From Quillaja saponaria (taxonomy: Eukaryota > Streptophyta > Magnoliopsida > Fabales > Quillajaceae), in contig CM055611.1 in the NCBI GenBank assembly GCA_029379385.1, positions 5,580,001-5,644,000 of the forward strand: a stretch of 64,000 nucleotides of DNA, in the 5' to 3' direction. Shown piece by piece: positions 54,794-64,000 of this stretch. Position numbers and translations under genes: made by a program. Position 1 is the first letter of the stretch, and each line of letters begins with the position of its first letter. Below the pieces are notes generated by a model. The model did no database searches. It saw only the letters and a list, made by a program, of their open reading frames with translations, and was not told the origin of the DNA.

Positions 54794-57700
54794 CTAACTT
54801 TCGCCATAGGCTTCGGCCATTATTAATACTAGAAGTGATGTCCAACCAGTAAACAGACGTGCACCTTTTCCTTTACCCTTCTTCTGATCATACTGTTCCC
54901 AGAGAAACCCTGTCTGGTAATAATTATCTACCAAATTTCTGCATCAAGGTTGCAATGATATGATTTAATCAAATCATTTGTGATATGAATGCATTATATA
55001 TAGACAGAAGATATGAATGATACCTAACCAAGTTGCCCCTTAGATCATCATAGATGGCCTTGGCTCTGTCCTTGTACGGCCCATCCACTTCAAAATTTCA
55101 AGTCAAAAATTTAATTGTGAATGCAAGCATTAAACATCTTAAACTTCAGTTAGTTTTTGGGGACTGTGAGTATACCTTTAGAGTAATGGTGGAGCGCTGA
55201 CAGAAACATGTAATTTATGTTAATCCAAATTGGACCTCTCCAATAAGGTGGGTCGTGCTCTGTGTTGCGCTTCATATACAAGGAGCTTTACATACAAGGT
55301 TGCATTTTTCAGTCAAACTTTAATTTAGAATCAATATGCAACGGTTAGGTCCTTCAATAGTTCTGTAAACAGAGAACATTCAGTGAAGCAAAAATATATA
55401 CCTTGTCTTCGCAAGGGAGCGAAGTCCATAGTCAGTCCATAAAATGCTCCTGTTTGAAATGATGTCAAGCTGTTTTTCCAGAATCCATGATCCCTATATG
55501 ATACACCACCACTTAAAACAGGTATTCCATTTAGGGAAATTATACACCTCCAGGTGGTTGAAAAAAGGAAAAACAACATGATGAAGAATACAGGAAAAGT
55601 AGGAAACAAAACGGGAAAGGAAAAAAGTAAAGCACCAGATGGAAGAAAAAATTAATCTGAGAGTATTCTGTGTAACTTACAGGATGAATGATCCTCGTCA
55701 TGAATGGGAAAAGACTAACATAACCAATATGAGGAACCAGTCTCAACTCAGGCCTCTCCAGCACGTCGCGGAGAAGCTCACTAGCTGCATAATTGTTTTC
55801 TACCTTTTCTTTCCAACTTAATCGAACCTAACATGATTAACAAAACAATCAATCGTATCGATCAAAGATAAGTTCATACAAACTGACTTAATTCTTCCTC
55901 TCTCTTTTTTTGAGGTGGTGGTTGTTTTGGTTGGGGGGAGGGGAAGACATGAGTATAAAAGGCTTAGAAGAGAACTTAGCCCATGTATATGAATGAAATC
56001 ATGAATGGAGGAAAATAGTTCATGTGGAGAATACCAACTAGTTCTGTGAGGATCCCATGGACCACAATGATTTGGGGTTAAGGCTTCTTGTTGTTGGTTG
56101 TTTGGGGAGGGAGGAGAAGTTTTGGAGGAATTAATAATGATATAATCTGAAGCTGGAATGCTAAAACGTTTTAGATCAAAACCAATAATATTGATGAATA
56201 AGTAAGCAGCATACCTTTTCTGTATGATTTCCGAAATCAAAGTAAGCACCATATGCATAATCAAAGTGCATCTGTTTAAACATCAAGCAGGAATGAGATT
56301 ATGGAATACCAATAATATTGATGAATCTATTAGCAAAAAAATAAAATAAAAATGATATTGATAAATCTGAATCTTAATGTGCTTATGGAATCGGATAAAG
56401 GTCATCAGTATGTTAATGCCCCTCCCATTCTTTCTCGTCCCTGCAAACCATTAAAAGAAGGGAACAAATTTTTTGGTACTATAAACTGAATTGAGTTGAT
56501 GTTAAATGTTCCATGAAATAGATATCCTAATTCAGGAACATTTCATCAAGCTGCTTTCTTCAACAGTGTCATTGAAAATTACGAGTGACAATCTACAGGG
56601 TCGTTTGAGATTATCAGTTTTCTTCCATTTACATCCGTAATCTTTTTATTCATTCTCACGCATTTCTGCCATACTGAGGTCCTATGAATGTGCCTCTTTG
56701 TGAGACTTTATAAGAACGTGATAAGAAACAATTTTCAATCTTCCTCCCTGGTTTTCTTCTTATTCTCTTTGTGTAACCTCCTTGCAGCCCCCCAGCTACC
56801 ATAAAATGGTAACATACAGAACTCTGAAAAGCCCAAAATCAGTTTTCCTGAAAGCACAAAAATTACTGTACCAGGTTATATCCTAGAACAGCACTCTTGA
56901 TGCTCAGTTCAGTATGCTCAGGTTATTCTCCTTGTGTCTCCCTATTTGATTTTGTAAATCCTTCTGTATATGACACCATCTAAGACAACTTTTCATTTTC
57001 TTGAAATTTCTTGCATTTAAATCTAAACCTAAAAGCCACAAGCTCCCCTGGTAAGCTACTGCCCAAAAGAACTTGCAATCCCCTTTTTCTATAGTCAATT
57101 TTTTTTTCTCATTTTACTGCATGCTACCCAACCACGGTGGCTGGGCTGTATTCAACTTCTTTAAGAACTGTGCTAATTTTGATATTTATTTTTCAATTTA
57201 TGAATATTTTCCTACCAATGTTCCGATTTTAGGGAACGCAAAACTGCAAATTCTTTTAAGGCTTTCCTGCTTGGCTTTCAGAAACAGGGAAAGAGAAAAG
57301 CAAGAAAGAAAAGGAACAAAACCTGGTTCAGAATCTCAAAGTTGGAAAGCAGTTTTGCTGTGGCACCGTAATTCTGCATCATTCATTTGTGAAGTCAACA
57401 AATTTCTCCACAACTTACTATCAACAAAGTAATAGATAAATTGCTATATATACACTCATAGATGTATTCTTTCAATATTATACCATTGCAGAACTAGTTG
57501 CCTTCACATGCAGCTCTGAAATGGAATGCATGCAATCTGCTGCAAGAAAAATCCAACACCTAAGATCCAAGTGACGCTCATCTCCACTTGGGTGTGAAGC
57601 ACGTGGATAATCATCAAATCCAGAGGAAAGTGTCTAAAGATGCCGAAAACAAGGTTAGATTACCTGAAATCTTCATTGCAGAAAACATTTTGAACTAGAC

Positions 57701-60700
57701 CACACGAGGTCAACTTCGCACATATAGGATTAAACATAATTGTAGTTTGTTCTGTCACAATTAAGGTACATCTTGATTACTTTACTAGGTTCCTAAGTTA
57801 CTTTCCCAACAAACAATCAACAACTGGCTTGGCCCTTACCATAGCAAATGTGATCAAATTTGATTAGTTGCAATTCAAACAAAATTTAAATTGAAATTGT
57901 AGAAAATTACAGGAAGGGATAAGAATTGCATTGAATCTAGCCTTTTGTTGACATGAAACAAATAAAAGAAAAGAAAAAGGAGATTCAAACCTTTGGATTT
58001 AGTTCACGAGTTGTTGTGTTGTCTCGTCCATGCCAGTAATAGCTGCTCATCTGATTACCTGTGCTCATTAAAGTGATACTTCAAGTCAAACAGAAGATAG
58101 AGCATACATTTCCAGCACGTTGAACAACCTATGCATGCATATTAGTCCATACCTGACTGACTTCTATTGAACCACTGGAACCATGCTTCTAAGCGAATAA
58201 AGGCACGTTCTAGGAACAAAGATATCTCATTGCTTTCGGTGGCAGTAAACTTTGTTTTTTTAATACCGTGAACTATATCTGGAAGAAGCAAAGTTTTGCA
58301 CTACATTACATCGTACTTTTAAGGAAAGAATTATCTCAAAATGTATAGATAGGACATGGAAACAATAAATTGCGATATAATCTCCCATCATGTGAAGAAC
58401 TGACAACAGATACACACAATTCAATCAGAGTCTGCAGAACAAAGACTCCTATGCCTCCAGGAAAGTTTTGCCTGGAACATGAAGTCTATTTGATGTCCAA
58501 AAGCTTCTCCCACACAAGCTATTATACGATAGCTTCCCGTTTCAAGGAGCTCAACTTGGCCAAGACCCTTACCTAATCGTAGTTCATTCATAAAGGTGCA
58601 TCAAAGACCTGATGTCCCAAACATGGCATAACAAACCCCAATGCGTGTATAGTGCAAACCTTTCCATGCTTATGGCTTGACAGATTTTAGAAACCTAGGA
58701 CTGTAACCCTAAGACAACACCTACTTAATGAAAACATGATCATGATCATGAAACCAACACATGGATGGATCGTTATGACACTGTGGCCCTGTATAACTAA
58801 TGCATGTAGTAACCTCTACTTGGTTCTGAGATCACTCTGACAATGTACATGATGCTCTTGCATCTGGAGAGGAGGAAGAAGGCGGTAACTTTATGCATGT
58901 TATGGGATGTCAACTTCCCATATGACCATATCATAAATCTATTCTAAGTACTTGGCACAGCTTCAGTTAAGTACTTTACACTAAAAGTATAAAATGACAT
59001 CAAATGATGAGAATAAAACTGAGTAAAAATTACTGTATTCCAGCTCTACTCCAAATTGTGAGGAATTTACAAATAGTATCACCAACAGAAGATATAAATG
59101 AGATTTCTTTATATTTCGAATTTAAATCCAAATGACTGTTTAGGTGTATCCAATCCCTATATCTTAATTGGTGGGAAACTTTACCATTCACACATTTACC
59201 AAATTCAAAATATTAGGATAATTTATCTATGTACAACATAATTCTCAAAAAAAATGCAGATATCTATAGATTTGTGTTGATAACTTGGCAGAAGACCATA
59301 CAGCTTAAACTACCAAATTTAAAAGGGGGCAAAATACTAAAATACAGAACATGGACAGTAGTGAGATCATATAAAAGTGAACAAAGAAAAACTAGAAACT
59401 TACCACGTAGTACCAAAAATAGAGTTGGTGGATTTCCATTAGTTGAATGTTGAGGAACAAATTCCTCTGGGACCCTTGCTGCAAGTACAGAAGAAATTGT
59501 GTCAGTAGAAAAGCTAAAAACTTCAAACTAACAATAAACATAGACAAGAAAATGTCTATTACCTTAGAGCTTCAGCGCCCAAAATTTGCTCACGTGGAAT
59601 CCATCCATCAACATTCATCAAATCTAACCAGTGACCAATGATATCCAGGCAAATGTGGATATCCCAACGCCTGCTCAACATCAAAGATTTGTATGTTTAA
59701 AGTGTCCCAGAAACAATTAGTTAATATGAGATTATTCTTTAAAATTATTTTGTTAGAGTTAGTCCTCAAATTGACGAATCATGTAGCACTTACTTATGGA
59801 AAGTTACAAACAAAACATGCTACTGATTCAAACCTTTGCTAGGCAGATGTAAGGACTCCAAAAAAGAAAGAAAGAATACTTGCTGTAAAAAGATAGAAGT
59901 ATTAGAATAATGCCTCTCCTTACTATAAAGGAATATTAAGCATAACTTCATTATTTTGATTCTTTATGGATTCCTGGCTCAAAATGTAAGTTTTTGGAGC
60001 GTCAAGGCTCCTCAGTCATGTTCTTATTCAGCCTTTGACTAAATTAAGTTGCAGCTTATGGTTCAAAATTGGTTTAGTATACAGGGACTGATGTTAATAG
60101 TAAACTCAATAGCAAGACTCCATCTAGAGTTGGAAATCAGGAAAGAGAGGATAGAACTAGATTAAATCAAGGGCTAAGATATAATAATCATCTGTAATTA
60201 TTGTAGCACACTACTGGAGCAGTTTTAAAATTAGGGTTTGTCAATATGCTATATAGCAGCAAATTGCAGTTAAAATAAATTTTTTTGTCCTAAAACAAAC
60301 ACTACACTATCAAGAAAGTTCATGCTTATCTACTTCTGAATTCAGGAAGCAGGAGTCCTCCACTAGAGGAAAATAAAGAAGATGCAGATATGAGTAGAGA
60401 CAACGAACCAGATCAACAGCTGATGAAAACCTTCATCCCATAAAAAACCCCTAGGAAAGAAGGATCGACTTGGAACGGCTGTGTAAAGCTCAGCAGGCCA
60501 ATATGACACATAATTATCATGACTTTTAAGCTGCAACAGAAAGCAACTAACTGTATGTTGGTCAGAATTCCAAATTAATGAGAGCTTACAAGGTCCAAAG
60601 GAATGCAATCCCATTATGTCAACGGAAAAAAGAAAAGACACATAATCAACAAATAGGAATGAAGTAATAAATATGAAGTGACACTGTTGAACAGAAAAGT

Positions 60701-63694
60701 ATGTAAGTACTATTGCAAACTCCAATTCATGTGGAGCACCTAGCAACTGAAGCCATTTGCTTTAGTTAATGTGAAGCACTTGGTATTACTTTTTCTTCTC
60801 TGCTTCCAGTACCTCATTACTCTCTGGACAGAAAGGAATATGAACTCAGAAGAGAGACAACTAAACAACATCTCTCTATCTAGGACTGTCTCTAATTATG
60901 CTTCAATGAGGACTTAATTAACAATGGGATATTAGAGAATCAAAAAGCAGCTTCCAGACAAGGGGAGAGTTGTATATAGCTGTTTCCTTTTTCATCCAAC
61001 TTTCAGAATTTTCTTTATTTCTTTTGGTCTACAGATACATCAAAAGACACATAAACAACTTGAGATATGGCTGGCTTGTCACCACAACATTGTTCAGAAA
61101 GGAAGGTATCTTCAGAAGAGAGATGAACTAAACAACATTTCTTACTGTCCAATTATTCTTCTATAAGAACTCAGTGAGCAATATATCAGAGGTAAGTTCT
61201 AAAAGCATCTACTAAACAGCAGGAGAGGTATATATTACTGTTATTTTTTATCGAACTTTCATATCCTTTTCTGTCCTTTGAGTCTACAGACTGAGTGTAG
61301 AAAACCAGTCCATATTTATGACGATAATCTACCTAGTTTTTTTTTTTTTTTGGATAGAAATGATAATCCACCTAGTTACATGCTACTGAGATGCAGAATG
61401 GTTAGTGGTAAATAATCTAAATAGATTGGAGTTACTTACATTGAAATTTCTAGGGAGTGCAATTTTTGACTGACCATAGAAATAGCCAATGCCACCTAAC
61501 AAATTTCCAATAGCAGCCTTGCCAACAATTATGGATTCGGAATCCAGCTGAAAGTACTGTAATTAGAATTTTTTTTAATCTTACATAGCAAGAAGATCTA
61601 ATTGCATTTGCCAGATCAGGAAACATGCTGGATCCTCCAAAAACATGATACAGAGAAAGAGAGATGCATTTGTGTAAGTGATATCAAGGACACAGGTATA
61701 GTTAAGTATACCATTATAATATGACAAATTAACAAATAAAACAGAAACTAAAAGCTTGGTACCTTATCAGCCAGATTGAAGGTTCTCTCAAATTTATCGT
61801 CAAACTCTTGTTCTTTGTCTTTCAATCTACTGGTGAGTGAGGTACCTAAAATTAAGTGGAAGTGGAACAACTAAAGAGATAAGCAAATCTGATTTGGTAA
61901 GCCAATAAGGCAAAAAAGAGATTCTATGAATATTTATCAAAAATAAATAAATAAATTAGCCCTCCATATTTTAGAGTAAATTATTCCAGTCTCTCTTGTG
62001 TTTGTTGAAACTACACAGACCTCTACTCTATTTTGAAAATATACACAAAAATCCAGTAGAAAATTGGCCTAACCCAAGTTCTTTTAATATGGTTATTCCA
62101 TTCAAGCTTTGGCCTTTACATAGGTTTTAAATATAGAATAGAAGATTGTTTAAGTTCAGCATGATACGGGAGAATAGGAGTAATTTATTCATCTTTTTTG
62201 CCAATAATATAGTTTTCATTAAAGAAAAACTAGGGCACAGTAAACAAGACATTTCCCAGTATGCCAAGAATCAGAAATAGGATAAGCATAAAAAAGCAAA
62301 GTGGAAATACATTCCCTATATAGACTCCTAATATGACAAGAATTAGAAATGGGATAAGCAGAAAAAAGCAAAGTGGAAATAACTTCGACAATGTAGCATA
62401 ATTGTTGCTACTATATTAAAAATTTAAAAGCCCCCATAATAGCCAACAACATGTGATGCAACTTTTTGCACTTCAGTAACTTTCAACTTGGCACAGAAGA
62501 AAAAGAAAAGAAAAGGGGATTTATTTCCTTTTTCTGATTGTACTTTATTAAGAAATAAGGTCATTCCAAGAATATGCCATGCTGAATAAATAAAGAAGCA
62601 GGAGTAAATAACTGATTTGTTAAGAAAAACATATGGAAATGAAGAAACCTGTCAGACTGCTGACACGTTCTTCTATTCTTGAATTTTCCAAATCAGTTCC
62701 AGAGATAAGCACAAAATCTGTTTTAAAAGGAACCCTACCAGAAATCTGCAGCACAAACAGAAATCTCAAAAGATGAGAAGAGAGGGAGAAAGGTTTTTAT
62801 GCAAGGACATGGGAGCAAGAGAGTCAACAGAGATACTCATTGTTAAACAGGCTAGCAAAACCTGGTAATAAACATTACCGCCATGATCACATACCTGAAA
62901 AACTAAGATATTTGGAGAATCATCTGATGAGTCAGGCAGCTGAAATCGACCAAACTTCCTTACCTAGTAAGGCATAAACATAACCCTAGAAATCAGGCAA
63001 GAAACCACAGTAGACATTACAGAAACTACATAGCTATTTCAGTATTACTCAGTTGCATTAGATATCTGAATCCAGAAAACAAGACATACTTGTGCTCTAA
63101 GATTTTCCTGGACAAGATCAGATAAATTGTGAAAGTTAGGTGACTTAAATCCAGAGTAATGGACTTCCAAATCATCCTGAAAAAGAGAAAAAGAGGGAAA
63201 AAAAAAAAAAAAAAAAAAAACGGAAGAAAGCAAGCTAGGGGTCAGCAGTCAGCCAAGTAAGAACCATAGAAGATAGTTAGTAATATCAATACAATTGAAG
63301 TTTATTAGATCAGGGCAGGGAGGACAAGGAACTTATAACATGTTACAGAAGGCTACATTAAACTTCGTAGGGTTCATTTGGTAGCATTTGAAGCACGCAA
63401 ATTGTAAGAATTTGATGTTTCCTTTTTTATAGGTATATGTAATTTAAACTATCTCACATTATTATTCAAATATGAGCATAATCTTGAATTTTTCCCCTTC
63501 ACACTTTTGCTAACATTACCATCGATTTTAGATGAAGCTGCCAACTTCCTATATCCTTTCGTGAGCCTGATGTGAGGAAAGAATCCTCACGGATGTCCAA
63601 GCTATCTCTACCCACACTTAGAGTGCTTCTACCTTCATCAGCCATATAGAAAAATAGATGTGCAATGCTTCCAAATTCCTTATTCCCTTTAGAT
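54794..63694 (-). CDS. GCS1: Mannosyl-oligosaccharide glucosidase (alpha-glucosidase I, GH63), 3' 19 exons
   Basis: Alpha-glucosidase I removes the terminal glucose of Glc3Man9GlcNAc2 in the ER, the first N-glycan trimming step. Exons: 63520-63694, 63090-63176, 62895-62963, 62649-62745, 61763-61845, 61440-61547, 60409-60530, 59563-59670, 59404-59474, 58153-58278, 57991-58058, 57484-57633, 57323-57373, 56215-56271, 55681-55827, 55402-55493, 55176-55285, 55024-55087, 54794-54938. They give 642 residues in one frame to TAG. Landmarks are [109 protein letters not shown] and [12 protein letters not shown]. The ~210 N-terminal residues with the membrane anchor lie beyond the right edge. One exon (59404-59474) needs an AAG acceptor. 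Confidence 0.96.
55940..56100 (+). mobile_element. SINE relic in a GCS1 intron
   Basis: ATGGACCACAATGATTTGGG followed by GTTAAGGCTTCTTGTTGTTG resembles the 3' end of Au-type SINEs. It shares TTCATGTGGAG and CCAACTAGTT with the CHIP-intron relic at 3530-3690. Confidence 0.5.
60826..61290. repeat. Diverged tandem duplication in a GCS1 intron
   Basis: 60826-61033 and 61094-61290 share CAGAAAGGAA, TCAGAAGAGAGA, ACTAAACAACAT, GGAGAG-TATATA and GTCTACAGA in the same order. Confidence 0.75.
62263..62381. repeat. 72-bp period tandem repeat in a GCS1 intron
   Basis: CAAGAATCAGAAATAGGATA then AAAAAGCAAAGTGGAAATA at 62264 recurs at 62336 with a few changes. Confidence 0.85.
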
Positions 63695-64000
63695 CTGTCA
63701 ATTGACCAACATAAGAAGATTATTGAATCGATAGCACACGGGCAAATATCATAAATAGTTACAGAGTGGTGTTGTTAGAGAAATACTTTCCTACAGAGAA
63801 AGAACAATAATAGCCAAGCCTACTGGAGGCTGATATTCAGGTAAATTCATTAGCTAGACAAAAGACGAAATGCAGAAGCCAAATGTGATTCTTTTAAACA
63901 CAGAGAATGAATTTATATCAATAATGCAAAATGGTAAAGTGATTTTATTTTTATTTTTTTAAGAATAGCATCTATCAAAAAGTGTCAGAAATATTTATTT
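63695..64000. other. GCS1 intron running off the right edge
   Basis: No exon-like frame of the glucosidase is seen after the acceptor at 63695-63696; the preceding exon is outside the window. Confidence 0.7.

Noticed and set aside
1..64000. CRISPR arrays, operons, tRNA or rRNA genes
   Set aside because: None seen; the regular repeats are transposon-internal tandem arrays, and the sequence is eukaryotic nuclear DNA.

Overview
This is plant nuclear DNA from a eudicot; I cannot name the species. The evidence is intron-rich genes with GT/AG splice sites, plant-type U-box E3 ligases, and plant transposon families (Copia, Gypsy, L1-type LINEs with DUF4283 ORF1, MULEs, hATs, SINE relics). It is an AT-rich, transposon-loaded interval with three ordinary loci at its edges and centre. 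Exons were assembled by eye from reading frame and splice sites, so they are predictions.

Layout. (1) 1-4526, + strand: the 3' part of a CHIP-type E3 ubiquitin ligase gene. Its upstream intron holds a Copia element that runs off the left edge, and its next intron holds a non-autonomous hAT, a LINE tail and a SINE relic. (2) Three tandem copies of a PUB9-like U-box/ARM E3 gene on the - strand. Copy 1 (5514-7058) and copy 2 (44699-46648) are broken; copy 3 (48991-51219) is intact, with 453 predicted residues. (3) 9080-43501: about 34 kb of nested transposons separating copy 1 from copy 2. (4) 51220-54793: AT-rich spacer with a Gypsy pol scrap. (5) 54794 to beyond 64000, - strand: 19 visible exons of mannosyl-oligosaccharide glucosidase (alpha-glucosidase I, GCS1 type). 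Its N-terminal exons lie outside the window.

The nest can be ordered. A 20.2-kb MULE (9080-29323) inserted beside PUB copy 1; the segment between PUB copies 2 and 3 keeps the paralogous empty site. A 5'-truncated LINE (10273-15332, 15-bp target duplication) sits in that MULE. A hAT-like element lies inside the LINE, rearranged with a Gypsy gag-protease fragment. A second MULE (17016-27110, 9-bp duplication) lies inside an intron of the first MULE's transposase gene. A hAT (20244-25170, perfect 8-bp duplication) lies inside the second MULE's transposase gene. Next to the outer MULE a second LINE (29488-43489) carries a Copia (31059-35944, perfect 5-bp duplication) and a coding-free LTR element (39718-43383) with two internal satellite-like arrays.

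Functionally, CHIP and PUB9 are both ubiquitin-ligase genes, and I recall them as neighbours in Arabidopsis chromosome 3 too, so the order is probably ancestral. GCS1 acts in ER N-glycan trimming and has no visible functional link to them. I found no novel defence or metabolic system. The most unusual items are the LTR element with two internal arrays, the datable nest with its empty-site paralogue, and a 57-bp perfect foldback next to PUB copy 1.
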